DNA of 64,000 nucleotides from Thermicanus aegyptius DSM 12793 (GTDB taxonomy: Bacteria > Bacillota > Bacilli > Thermicanales > Thermicanaceae): assembly GCF_000510645.1 (NCBI RefSeq), contig NZ_KI783301.1:2673151-2737150 (forward strand), given 5' to 3'. The notes under the pieces are model-generated. The model searched no databases. It had not been told where the DNA came from and saw nothing but the letters and a program-made list of their open reading frames with translations. This document shows positions 8,246 to 16,479 of the stretch, in pieces; the first letter of the stretch is position 1, and each line of letters opens with the position of its first letter. The position numbers were made by a program, and so were the translations under genes.

Positions 8246-9145
8246 TCACCTCTTTTTCTTCCACTTTTCCGCCGGCGATCGTTCCCGCTGCTGCTTGCCC
8301 AAAAGGGGTAGCGCGTGGGACACGGGGGAGAGGAGATCCATTTCCCACAAGGTCTGCCGCTTGCCTCCCGCCCCCAGCCAGAGCGCTTGTAGCGGCCCGT
8401 GTGCGATCCAATCCGGCTCGCTGATCGCCCAGACTTTCGGCACACGCTGTCCAAACAACACACCATGTAACAGCGGATCCCAGACGTCTTCCAGAATGTG
8501 CCGGGTTCGCCCCGGAATTTTCGTCAGCACCAGCACGTGCACCGACTCCACACGTTCCCAAATACCCGCCAGTACCCGCGCATAGTTGAGCAATTTGTCT
8601 TGCAACCGGCTCAAATTTTCCGATCCGGTATCGTACTCCAGGTGAAACACCAATCTCCCCTGGGGCCTGACGTACAGGCCGCAACCATCCGGACGAAGCG
8701 GATAATATTTGGCACCGGAACTTTTAAAGTGGGCATAACGTTCCGCCGCATCCCGGGCGGACAACCATTCCGCCATTCCTTCCTGTTCCCGGGAAAGGCT
8801 GTGGCGAATTAGCGAAATGAAAAACTCGTTGGCCCCGTATTCGTGCTCCAATTGCACCGGCGGGTCCTGCCACGATTTCTGCCGAAAATGCTGCTCTTCC
8901 CCGGACAATACCGCCGCGACTTTCGCTCCGTCCGGCAAAAGGGCATACCCGACACGGTGATTTCGCAAAAACGTGAGCGGAACCCGCCGCACCAGCCCTT
9001 GGCGCTTCAATTCCACCATCATTCCGTAAATGCTTGATTTCCGGTAATGGAGCAGCACTTCCAACTGACCGGCCGTCAGGACGGTATGTTGGTACAGCGC
9101 CAGCAGCACTTCCTTTTTTGCTGCCTCATACATGTGCGGCATCAT
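8246..9145 (-). CDS. Replication-relaxation family protein of the mobile element
   Basis: The N-terminal 70 residues form a winged helix-turn-helix (AAKKEVLLALYQHTVLTAGQ, then RKSSIYGMMVELKRQGLVRR). The centre carries the HEYGANEFFISLIRHS and FHLEYDTGSE segments typical of the Replic_Relax family. Members are encoded beside conjugation genes and are thought to act in replication or DNA processing at the transfer origin, but the biochemistry is not settled. The GGGAGG site allows any of three closely spaced ATGs as start; 9145 is the first. A 170-base gap separates it from the coupling-protein gene, a usual place for oriT. Confidence 0.8.
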   Translation of the reverse strand: MMPHMYEAAKKEVLLALYQHTVLTAGQLEVLLHYRKSSIYGMMVELKRQGLVRRVPLTFLRNHRVGYALLPDGAKVAAVLSGEEQHFRQKSWQDPPVQLEHEYGANEFFISLIRHSLSREQEGMAEWLSARDAAERYAHFKSSGAKYYPLRPDGCGLYVRPQGRLVFHLEYDTGSENLSRLQDKLLNYARVLAGIWERVESVHVLVLTKIPGRTRHILEDVWDPLLHGVLFGQRVPKVWAISEPDWIAHGPLQALWLGAGGKRQTLWEMDLLSPVSHALPLLGKQQRERSPAEKWKKKR

Positions 9146-9315
9146 TCCTCCCTTCTTTCGGGGGGCGGAGTGGAGATGTGATTGTCTCGTTTTCTTCAGC
9201 GGTGCGATGCCGCGTTGTTTCGCGCTTTGTTGGCACTGAACAATGAATGGGTTTTATGTCTCATGTTGTGTCTGTTTTTATGTCCGGTTCGATGTCGGGT
9301 TTATGGTGCGTACGG
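9146..9315. other. Candidate transfer origin (oriT) region
   Basis: This 170-base gap lies between the coupling-ATPase and replication-relaxation genes, in an operon that is otherwise packed with gaps under 35 bases. It contains two copies of TTTTATGTC (9252-9260 and 9276-9284), 24 bases apart, and GC-rich flanks. In ICEBs1 the transfer origin lies in the equivalent gap. No nick-site consensus can be proven here, so this is inference from position and the direct repeat. Confidence 0.35.
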
Positions 9316-11616
9316 TCACTTTCTCCTCCCCCGGTTTCGGTCTGTCAGTTTCGCTTCGTCAAGGCGATGCAACATGAGCTCCCGGTCGACGTCCTCCACG
9401 GGGCGGCCGTCATGCCGATCGGAATAGGCCCAGGCTTTGCGGATCCATTCTTCGTGCAAAATCGGTACCATGTCGTTCTTCATCGTAAAAAGTTCCAACT
9501 TTCCGTTTTGTCCTTTGGTCCTCACGATGGCGTTCAATTCGGGCAAATTCATCAGGTCGCCCGGGGTAATCTGCGGTTTTAACCAGCGCGTCAGCCGATC
9601 GGCATCCGGACCGCCAAGCTGCAGCAAAATAAGCGTCCCCACGTTGCCCAAAATGGCTTCAAGGATGCGGTCAGACAACTGGGTTAAATATTGGGTGGCC
9701 AAAAAGAGCGAAAGACCGAACTTCCGGTCTTCCGACAAAATTTTGGCCACAATCTCCGTGGCGAATAGGTGCACCTCATCGGCAAAAAAGAAATGCGCGC
9801 GGGAGCGGTGCGGCGGCCGCCTGCGGCATGTAAAGTGATAATCGATCATAAACAGGCTGGCCAGTATCCTGAGCAGATCCGGAACACATCCTGAACCGTC
9901 AATCAGGACCATGTGTCCTTCATCCATCACCTGACGGGTATGGATGCTGCTCTGAAGTTGTCCCAGCATCCGGCGGGACGTCGGGTAGGTCGTCAGCGCT
10001 CCGAGCTTGTTGAGAATCGGTCCCAGATGCTCCCCGATATTATGGATTTGCTGAAACTCCGTCGTCCAGAAATGCAGCAAGTGCGGAGACAGGTGCGGCA
10101 GGATTTGAGCCCGGTACGAATCGTTCAAAAAGATCTGGACGATCCCAAGCACCGTTTGCGGAGGAGCGGAAAGCAGGCTGAGCACGGCATTGCGCAGGTA
10201 ATGTTCCGCACGGGGACGGGAACCCGGAAACAGTTGCTGCAAGGTTGCAACAAACTCCCCCGTGAGCGATTCCGCTTCTACCTGATGGTCGTTTTGGAAC
10301 AAGTTAAACCCGCGCGGCCGATCCGTCGGACCGAGCGGGATGATATGCAGACGCGGATACAAGGATTCGGGAATGTAACTGAGCAGCGTTTCAATCCCTC
10401 CGCCATGCGGATCGAGAAAGGTAAACCCCGGCGCTTTCTCCGGATTCCGCTCCAGTTCCCGCACCATTCGGACCATGATCGACAGCAGCGTGGACGTTTT
10501 TCCCGAACCGGTGGTTCCCGCCAAAAAAGTGTGCTTCAGCAATTGATTCACCGGCATCCGGATGTCCCGTTCCATGCCCGGCACATTGCTCTTGCCGATG
10601 AAAATCCCTTCGTTCAAATCGTGCGGCGGCGCGATCATCTTGGTTGTCACGGACTGAATATGAGCCGCTGACGTTGTGCCCGCATCCGGCAACCGAAGCC
10701 AGGCAGCAAGTTCGGAAGCGGTCAGCAAAACCGGCCGGGATGGCGTTCCGCCAGCGAAGCGATGCTGGATTTTTTCCGCGGCAACCGGGTGTAAAAAAAT
10801 CCCGTTGAGTTCCCGCATCGATTGGAGGGCGGCATTCATCGTTTGCAGCCGGGCTTTCGAAGAAAAGGAATGAATATATGCCCGAAAGCTTGTCCAAAAA
10901 CCCGGTTCCTCCTCTGATCGTTTGCCCTGCAATGCCCTTAGCAGACTCGATTGATGTTCGGTGAGCTGGCGTTGTTTCGGCCTCGTCTTCGAATCTGTGC
11001 TCATTTCCCGCCAGATGGCTTTCAACGAAACCGGTTCATTGGCCGGCGATTGCAGCCATTTTTCCGCTTTCACGATTCGCTTGCGCAGGTCGCTTCCGGC
11101 GGCTGGAGCAAAGGTCATGTCCAGCCACACTTCTTCCCCGTCCCGGAGTTCTCCCGCTCCCATCGCCATCATCATGGCGTTTAGCGGGTCCTTAAAGGCA
11201 AAGGGCACGACAGAAAGCAGGCCGCGGTTCACTGTCCGCCCTTCCGCTCCCAGTGCGGATTCCTGGACTTCCGGAAGAAAAAGGGCATCTTCAGACGCAG
11301 GCAACAAATAGATGCCTGAAAAATGGGTCTGAAATGCCGCCGTAAAGCCCATCACCCGAATATCCGGAACGGCATAAAACAGGCGAATCCGGCCAGCCGG
11401 CCCTTTGCACTGAACCAGAAAACGGAAATAAAGCTGACCGTAACGCCAGCGAAGGGAAAGGGGTAATCCCAGGTGAGCAATGTGCCTGACAAATGACGCA
11501 ACTTCACCGGGACCGGCTGAAGACAAGTCCGCTGTCGGGCAAATCTCGAAAACTTTCATCCGGCCTACCGGCCCCTTGCCCGGCTTGCACCATTTCGGAA
11601 ACAAAAAAGAGAGCAT
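9316..11616 (-). CDS. Type IV coupling ATPase (VirD4/TraG/HerA-like)
   Basis: This 766-residue ATPase would bring the DNA to the secretion channel. Walker A GTTGSGKT is at residues 367-374. The segment FTFLDPHGGG follows, and a Walker B-type FFFADEVHLF lies near residue 625, then LATQYLTQL and a TraG/TraD-like C-terminal part (LPELNAIVRT). Unlike classical VirD4, it has no clear N-terminal membrane helices; the first 330 residues look soluble. The start at 11616 has a GGGGGAG site. It is the first gene of the transfer operon, with an inverted repeat and short repeats upstream that may hold the promoter. Confidence 0.88.
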   Translation of the reverse strand: MLSFLFPKWCKPGKGPVGRMKVFEICPTADLSSAGPGEVASFVRHIAHLGLPLSLRWRYGQLYFRFLVQCKGPAGRIRLFYAVPDIRVMGFTAAFQTHFSGIYLLPASEDALFLPEVQESALGAEGRTVNRGLLSVVPFAFKDPLNAMMMAMGAGELRDGEEVWLDMTFAPAAGSDLRKRIVKAEKWLQSPANEPVSLKAIWREMSTDSKTRPKQRQLTEHQSSLLRALQGKRSEEEPGFWTSFRAYIHSFSSKARLQTMNAALQSMRELNGIFLHPVAAEKIQHRFAGGTPSRPVLLTASELAAWLRLPDAGTTSAAHIQSVTTKMIAPPHDLNEGIFIGKSNVPGMERDIRMPVNQLLKHTFLAGTTGSGKTSTLLSIMVRMVRELERNPEKAPGFTFLDPHGGGIETLLSYIPESLYPRLHIIPLGPTDRPRGFNLFQNDHQVEAESLTGEFVATLQQLFPGSRPRAEHYLRNAVLSLLSAPPQTVLGIVQIFLNDSYRAQILPHLSPHLLHFWTTEFQQIHNIGEHLGPILNKLGALTTYPTSRRMLGQLQSSIHTRQVMDEGHMVLIDGSGCVPDLLRILASLFMIDYHFTCRRRPPHRSRAHFFFADEVHLFATEIVAKILSEDRKFGLSLFLATQYLTQLSDRILEAILGNVGTLILLQLGGPDADRLTRWLKPQITPGDLMNLPELNAIVRTKGQNGKLELFTMKNDMVPILHEEWIRKAWAYSDRHDGRPVEDVDRELMLHRLDEAKLTDRNRGRRK

Positions 11617-11688
11617 CGCCGCTCCCCCTTTCCATCGCCGATACCCTTTTCCGAAGACAGGTTGATTTCTCCCTCCTTTCCGAAAACG

Positions 11689-11731
11689 AAAAAGGAACGA
11701 ACTCCCGACGGCGGGATTTCGTCCCTTTTTT
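11689..11731. terminator. Imperfect inverted repeat, probable bidirectional terminator
   Basis: Arms AAAAAGGAACGAACTCCC and GGGATTTCGTCCCTTTTT pair with two mismatches around a short loop, with A and T tracts on either side. Either strand would give a hairpin followed by Ts. It lies about 70 bases upstream of the coupling ATPase start, where it could end transcription from upstream or attenuate the transfer operon. Confidence 0.55.
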
Positions 11732-11758
11732 CTTACGATACCATCTTAACAGGATTCC

Positions 11759-11806
11759 ATTACAATTTCGACACAATTTCGTAACAATTTAGGCCCAATT
11801 TCGGCG
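11759..11806. repeat. Short direct repeats upstream of the transfer operon
   Basis: Four imperfect copies of (A)CAATTT(C/A)G follow each other at about 11-12 base spacing; on the minus strand they read GAAATTGT. Spacing close to one helical turn suggests a protein-binding array on one DNA face. It is the last clear feature upstream of the transfer genes, so it could be a regulator site or an iteron-like replication site. Confidence 0.4.
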
Positions 11807-11858
11807 CATGTTTGTACCAAAAAATCCCCATTTTCGTTACATGAAAATCACATTTTTG

Positions 11859-12008
11859 TTACATATCCCGTGTTGATGGCCGTTTCCGCTTCATCCATCG
11901 GGCCATCTCCTCGACTTGCCGCATGACAAAAAATTGATCCTCTTCTGCAATCCCTTCAAGCAATAAGTGTAAAAAATGCCAACTTGATGATCGAAAAACC
12001 ACTGTCAT
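11859..12008 (-). CDS. Small frame or 3' gene remnant, 49 aa
   Basis: On the minus strand a frame open from just after a TGA near 12055 to a TAA at 11859 has protein-like composition. From the ATG at 12008 it gives 49 residues, beginning MTVVFRSSSWHFLHLLLEG and ending in a basic helix ARWMKRKRPSTRDM. The coding look extends upstream of that ATG (QPLLWTVNLERP), and there is no good ribosome-binding site. It may therefore be the 3' end of a truncated gene rather than an intact small gene. No family recognised. Confidence 0.35.
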   Translation of the reverse strand: MTVVFRSSSWHFLHLLLEGIAEEDQFFVMRQVEEMARWMKRKRPSTRDM

Positions 12009-12071
12009 TGGCCGTTCCAAATTCACCGTCCATAACAGTGGCTGATGTCAAATACTAACGATCAGTCCGCT

Positions 12072-13748
12072 TTAATTGATAATATAGGATACATCGAATT
12101 GAACAGTAGATTGAGACGGGTTTCCTACATAAATAGAATATTCTTCAGTAGTGTTAACCTGAAGCGTCGCCGAATCTTCACCTCCTGTGAGCGTTGCGTA
12201 ATAAATCGTGTTTGTTGATTGGGACAGAAGCCCAACCTGAAGATCAGAAGTGGTCGGAGTCCAAGATGCATTAATCGTCACTTGCGATCCCTTGCCAATC
12301 GTTTGTCTGTCAAATGTGTATCCCTTACCCGGACTTAGATTTCCGGTACCCAATGGTTCTATACCGCTCGGTTGAACAGAGGCCGTCATTTTTGTCGTTG
12401 TAACGGCTGGATTAGGGCTGTTTAAGCCATTCTCAGGAAGAGCGCTCAAAAACCGATGATCCCCGGAGCTCTCATTTAAAGTAACGGTATCATCACTTCC
12501 CAGACCATTGATGAGGGAGCCATTTTGAATCACCTCGATTGATCCCGATTTCACAGCCGCTTCAACCTCTGCACCTTCACTTCCCAGGCCATTAACAGCA
12601 GGGGTAGGGACAGATTCGAAATAAGAATCAAGAAAAATGTGTTTACTTTCATTATTCTTAATCGATCCGCCAACTTTCTCAGAAGCTATGTTAAGTTTCC
12701 TTTCAGCAGTAATAGCTGGCTGAGTGGCATTTTCATTTCCGGCATATGCAGCGGCCGTACCTATGAATACCATGGCAAGCGTCATTGCAAAGGCAAGCAT
12801 GCGAACCGATTTTTTTCTCTTTGAACCTTCACTTTTCAAGATCATATCAATTCTCCTCTCAAGATATTTACGATGGTCACTGAATGCGGAATATAATTTG
12901 GCCTGCCGATCTGCTACATTCCAAAGAACGTTAAGGATTAATCCGCAATATCTCCTCCTTTCCTGAGGATCCATTGATTTAACCACGTTTTCGTCACAGG
13001 AAAATTCACAGAACCGATCCAAGTCCCGCCGGGCCATGCATGCAAAAGGGTTAAACCAATGAATCGCATTGATCAACATCATCAGGCCTTTTACCCATGG
13101 GTCACGTCGCTTGTAATGCGTCAATTCGTGAAGAAACACATGGCGGTATTCTTCCGGTGTAAATTCCATGTCGGGCAACACAATGCGCGGCTTAAACAAT
13201 CCATAGAGAAAAGGTGTTGTGATGTGGGGCGATATGTAAACCGGAATGACTTTTTTGATGCCCAGTTCCTGTCTGCATTCCGAAAGCGCATTGAATAATG
13301 GTCCATCACTGGTTAACCGGCACATTTGAACCATGCGGAGATGCAACCTGAAATGCTGTGTAAGTACGACACTGATAAAAACAATCGTCCCCGCCATGAA
13401 AATAAAAGGTGAAATTTGAAAAATAAATGACGCTATCCCCTGGTGAATGCTTTCCACGGCGGGATTAAGATGATCTGCGGGAATCGAAACAAGAGGTTGA
13501 AGCGGCCCAGTAACAGAGACTCCTTCTGTACCCCTGACCCCGCCTCTTGTCGCAAAGTCCAGATCCATCGCGGGAACCAGTTTATAGTAGGGAACAAGGA
13601 AAAACGAGTAGAGGATAAGGTAAGAATAATAATGCCATCTTGCCGTGAAATATTTTCCGGTTAGCTTGTTGAGAATTTTGAGTATTAGATACAAAGCCCC
13701 CGCCACAACCGACATAAGGAACAATTCGTCATACGCATGAGTCCACAT
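12072..13748 (-). CDS. BlaR1-type M56 membrane metalloprotease with unusual sensor tail
   Basis: This 558-residue protein has N-terminal membrane helices (about 8-25, 38-60, 105-130). The M56 zinc protease motif HELTHYKRRDP is at residues 207-217, and a further helix lies at about 315-340, followed by a 220-residue outside domain. In BlaR1 and MecR1 the outside domain is a penicillin-binding domain with SxxK. Here it is a Thr/Ser-rich region with NGLGSEG, NGLGSDD and NGLNSPN repeats and a beta-rich end (ATLQVNTTEEYSIYVGN), with no SxxK context. So it senses something other than beta-lactams by this mechanism. It lies seven bases downstream of the BlaI-type repressor gene and would cleave that repressor. 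Confidence 0.85.
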   Translation of the reverse strand: MWTHAYDELFLMSVVAGALYLILKILNKLTGKYFTARWHYYSYLILYSFFLVPYYKLVPAMDLDFATRGGVRGTEGVSVTGPLQPLVSIPADHLNPAVESIHQGIASFIFQISPFIFMAGTIVFISVVLTQHFRLHLRMVQMCRLTSDGPLFNALSECRQELGIKKVIPVYISPHITTPFLYGLFKPRIVLPDMEFTPEEYRHVFLHELTHYKRRDPWVKGLMMLINAIHWFNPFACMARRDLDRFCEFSCDENVVKSMDPQERRRYCGLILNVLWNVADRQAKLYSAFSDHRKYLERRIDMILKSEGSKRKKSVRMLAFAMTLAMVFIGTAAAYAGNENATQPAITAERKLNIASEKVGGSIKNNESKHIFLDSYFESVPTPAVNGLGSEGAEVEAAVKSGSIEVIQNGSLINGLGSDDTVTLNESSGDHRFLSALPENGLNSPNPAVTTTKMTASVQPSGIEPLGTGNLSPGKGYTFDRQTIGKGSQVTINASWTPTTSDLQVGLLSQSTNTIYYATLTGGEDSATLQVNTTEEYSIYVGNPSQSTVQFDVSYIIN

Positions 13749-13755
13749 AGTCCAC

Positions 13756-14124
13756 CTATTCTTCCAATCTCTTCATCAGTTTTTCAATATCTTCTCTTGT
13801 CAGATCACCGCTGTCGCACAAAGTACTGATCAAGCCCAGCACGGAGCCTTTATGAACATCCTTGATAAATTGCCTGGTTTCAAAGTTCCGGTATTCCTGT
13901 TCCGTAATGCACGGCTCGTAATGGTTCGCTTTTCCGACTCTAATGGCCTTGATGATTCCTTTTTCCATTAAGCGGGCCAAAAACGTGATCACTGTGTTTT
14001 GCTTCCACGTGTTGCCCTCGGGCAAACGTTGAATGATTTCCGACGTCGTTACCGGTCGTGAAGCCTCCCAAATAATCTCCATGATTTGTTTTTCCGCGTC
14101 GGATATTTGTTGAATTTTCTTCAT
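13756..14124 (-). CDS. BlaI/MecI/CopY-family transcriptional repressor
   Basis: This 122-residue protein has the family winged helix: ISDAEKQIMEIIWEASRPVT, then TWKQNTVITFLARLMEKGII. The dimer tail follows, with the region around residues 90-105 where M56 partners cut. Length is standard. The start ATG at 14124 has an AGGAGG site. Two perfect TACA/TGTA-type palindromes lie directly upstream, so the pair is very likely autorepressed and derepressed when the downstream M56 protease cleaves the repressor. Confidence 0.92.
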   Translation of the reverse strand: MKKIQQISDAEKQIMEIIWEASRPVTTSEIIQRLPEGNTWKQNTVITFLARLMEKGIIKAIRVGKANHYEPCITEQEYRNFETRQFIKDVHKGSVLGLISTLCDSGDLTREDIEKLMKRLEE

Positions 14125-14144
14125 GCAAATCCTCCTGTTTTAAT

Positions 14145-14182
14145 CTACATTGTGTAGGTTAATTTCATTCTACATATTGTAG
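14145..14182 (-). promoter_or_regulatory. Two BlaI-type operators
   Basis: CTACATTGTGTAG (14145-14157) and CTACATATTGTAG (14170-14182) are near-perfect dyads with the TACA...TGTA core bound by the BlaI/MecI family. Their centres are 25 bases apart, and they lie 20-58 bases upstream of the repressor start. They overlap the likely promoter. Confidence 0.9.
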
Positions 14183-14440
14183 GTTGAAATGTCAATCCCC
14201 ATTGAACTCCAACTCTGAAAAGGTGTCCGAGCACTAAAAGCAGCCGCTGGCGAATCGGATTGCAGAACGGGACCTGATGCGGAACGTAACAGTCATCCAT
14301 GCGAAGTTCAGCGCCAGGCAGATCTAATTTCCCCTGATCCAGTGCACAGACCCTGCTGAACACAATACACTGAAACACCAACATAAGTTCCATGCGCAAG
14401 CCTTGCGTCAATTTCAAAAGTTTTGTTGGACAACCATTGG
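14183..14440. other. Intergenic stretch with possible old coding remnant
   Basis: No intact gene is seen. On the minus strand, frames across this stretch have protein-like pieces (LDLPGAELRMD, then VPHQVPFCNPIRQRLL) without a start site, cut at 14440 by the insertion sequence. This may be the rest of a gene that the transposon interrupted. I do not recognise it. Confidence 0.3.
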
Positions 14441-14571
14441 CCCGAGTTCGACAGTAAATCGGCATTTTGGGGCACATGAAAAATCAAGAATCGCATAATA
14501 GCAAGGGTCTTCGGGTTTGCCAATAGAAAAAATACGAATTTTCATAGGCACACGTTTTGGTTTATGTTTTC

Positions 14572-14600
14572 TTGTATATAGCGATTTTTTATGTTATTAT
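14572..14600 (+). promoter_or_regulatory. IS1634 transposase promoter
   Basis: TTGTAT (14572-14577) and TATTAT (14595-14600) are spaced by 17 bases. The ATG lies only seven bases after the -10 box, so transcription should begin at or next to the start codon. No ribosome-binding site is present. Confidence 0.6.
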
Positions 14601-14606
14601 ATAGGC

Positions 14607-16271
14607 ATGTACATACGCCGCGTTTCTCGAAAAAATAAAAATGGATCCACAACCGCTTACCTCCAATTAGCACACAATGAATGGGATCCCATCGCTAAAC
14701 ACGCCAAAGCCAAGGTCATTTATTCGTTCGGTCGGGAAGATGAAATCGATCGCTCAGTCCTGGAACGCTTGGTGCAAAGCATCGCCCGCTATCTTACGCC
14801 GGAAGCGGCTTTGCAAGCACAGAATGCGATCGGCGAAACGGCCCAGTTCCTGTTCCAGTCCAGCAAACGTCTGGGTGGGGCCTGGTTGCTCCATCAACTG
14901 TGGCACAAGATCGGCCTGGATGTAATCCTCGAGAAACTGTTCAGCGATCGCAAGCATCAAGCGTCGATTGAACGTCTGATCTTCGCCATGGTGGCGAATC
15001 GGGCGCTGAATCCCTCGAGCAAGCTGGCCATGGAAGATTGGGTGAAGGAAGATGTGTATCTGCCAGGCATAAGCGAGGTAAGCAGTCAGCAACTGTACCG
15101 GGCGATGGATGAACTGCTGGACGTTCAGTCGGAGCTGGAGCACCAGGTGTATTGCTCTGTCTCAGATTTGCTGAATCTGGAGGTCGATCTGCTCTACTTC
15201 GACACCACCTCCTCTTACTTCGAAGTCGATCCGTTCGATGTACCGGAAGACGACACTTTGCGCAAGCAGGGATTTTCGAAGGACAAACGTCCGGATCTGG
15301 TTCAGGTCGTCATCGGATTGGCTGTCACCCGTCAAGGAATTCCGATCCGCTCGTGGGTATGGCCGGGCAATACGTCGGATATGTCCGTCGTCGATCAGGT
15401 CAAGCGCGACTTGGTCGGCTGGAAACTCGGCAGAGTGATCAGCGTCATGGATCGGGGATTCTCCTCCGAAGACAACTTGCGCACATTGCAGCGCACAGGC
15501 GGCCATTATATTGTTGGGGAGAAAATGCGATCCGGCAAAGAAACGACGGACGCAGCGATGAGCCGCAAAGGCCGATACCATCATGTTCGCGAGAATCTGC
15601 AAGTCAAGGACATCGTCGTCGGTGATGGAGAAGCACGCAAGCGCTATGTCTTGGTTCACAATCCCAGGGAAGCTGAGCGGGATCGCCTTCGCCGTGAACA
15701 GATGATCGACCACCTGCAAGTGGAACTGAATGCACTCAAGCAGTTGAGCGGCCAAGCCCATACGAAGGCAACGTGTAAGTTGCGCTCCCATCCGACCTAC
15801 GGAAAGTATTTGCGCCAGCTCAAGGACGGGACGCTCAAGCTGGATAAGCAGGCGATCCGCGATGCGGAGAAGTACGACGGCAAGTATTTGATCCGAACTT
15901 CGGATGACACGCTTTCCGCGGAAGATGTGGCGCTTGGCTACAAGCAACTCGTCGATGTGGAGGATGCGTTCCGTACGCTGAAGACGACACTAGAACTTCG
16001 CCCGATGTTTCATCGTCTGGAGGAGCGCATTCGCGCGCATATTCTACTCAGTTGGCTGGCGTTGCTGCTGGTGCGCATTGTCGAGGTGGAAACCGGCGAA
16101 ACTTGGAGTGCATTTCGCAAGGAACTGGATCGCATCCATCTCGGACATTTTTCTTCGAAAAACGGAGACGTGTACCAGAGCACCGAATTGACCGCCAAAC
16201 AACGAAAAACCTTTGATACGCTTGGGATTGAGGCTCCTCCGAGGTTCCTCGAAATCCAACCCAAGTCATAG
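14607..16271 (+). CDS. IS1634-family DDE transposase
   Basis: The 554-residue product begins MYIRRVSRKNKNGSTTAYLQ, a typical IS1634 opening. An upstream in-frame extension exists, but the ATG at 14607 fits both the family start and the promoter. The catalytic region includes LLYFDTTSSYFE, then GRVISVMDRGFSSEDNL, and a C-terminal YDGKYLIRTSDDTLSAEDV/LRPMFHRLEERIRAH block, the segments that carry the DDE residues. It appears intact, so this copy may be active and may mobilise the related partial copy at 22877-23645. Confidence 0.92.
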   Translation: MYIRRVSRKNKNGSTTAYLQLAHNEWDPIAKHAKAKVIYSFGREDEIDRSVLERLVQSIARYLTPEAALQAQNAIGETAQFLFQSSKRLGGAWLLHQLWHKIGLDVILEKLFSDRKHQASIERLIFAMVANRALNPSSKLAMEDWVKEDVYLPGISEVSSQQLYRAMDELLDVQSELEHQVYCSVSDLLNLEVDLLYFDTTSSYFEVDPFDVPEDDTLRKQGFSKDKRPDLVQVVIGLAVTRQGIPIRSWVWPGNTSDMSVVDQVKRDLVGWKLGRVISVMDRGFSSEDNLRTLQRTGGHYIVGEKMRSGKETTDAAMSRKGRYHHVRENLQVKDIVVGDGEARKRYVLVHNPREAERDRLRREQMIDHLQVELNALKQLSGQAHTKATCKLRSHPTYGKYLRQLKDGTLKLDKQAIRDAEKYDGKYLIRTSDDTLSAEDVALGYKQLVDVEDAFRTLKTTLELRPMFHRLEERIRAHILLSWLALLLVRIVEVETGETWSAFRKELDRIHLGHFSSKNGDVYQSTELTAKQRKTFDTLGIEAPPRFLEIQPKS

Positions 16272-16362
16272 ATACACGCCGTTTCACATGCTTATGCCCG
16301 AAAACCCAGACTGCGCAAGGGATGACGGGCATTTTATTTACCTAGCAACTGTCGAACTCGGG

Positions 16363-16454
16363 ATCGATGGGAGAGCGATTGGATCATGAGTATCCTGGAT
16401 CGCGAATATTTTCAGTTGCATGGAGCAACGGGGACATCGAATGACGAACAGTAG
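16363..16454 (+). pseudogene. 3' remnant of a gene cut by the insertion sequence
   Basis: Directly after the IS end, an open frame reads ESDWIMSILDREYFQLHGATG and stops at 16454, just before the ribosome-binding site of the HAD gene. It has no start of its own other than an internal ATG without a binding site. It looks like the end of a gene truncated at its 5' side. The family is not recognised. Confidence 0.3.
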
Positions 16455-16479
16455 CGGCCGCTGTCAGGAGGCATCCTGA

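Larger units (their letters stand above)
14441..16362 (+). mobile_element. Complete IS1634-family insertion sequence
   Basis: Length is 1922 bp. Terminal inverted repeats CCCGAGTTCGACAGT (14441-14455) and ACTGTCGAACTCGGG (16348-16362) are perfect over 15 bases. It holds one transposase gene. The right flank (ATCGA) does not match the left flank (ATTGG), so this copy alone has no target duplication. Confidence 0.88.

Noticed and set aside
15162-15947. 261-residue frame on the minus strand within IS1634
   Set aside because: It is antisense to the transposase, and the same shadow recurs in the partial copy at 22829-23230.
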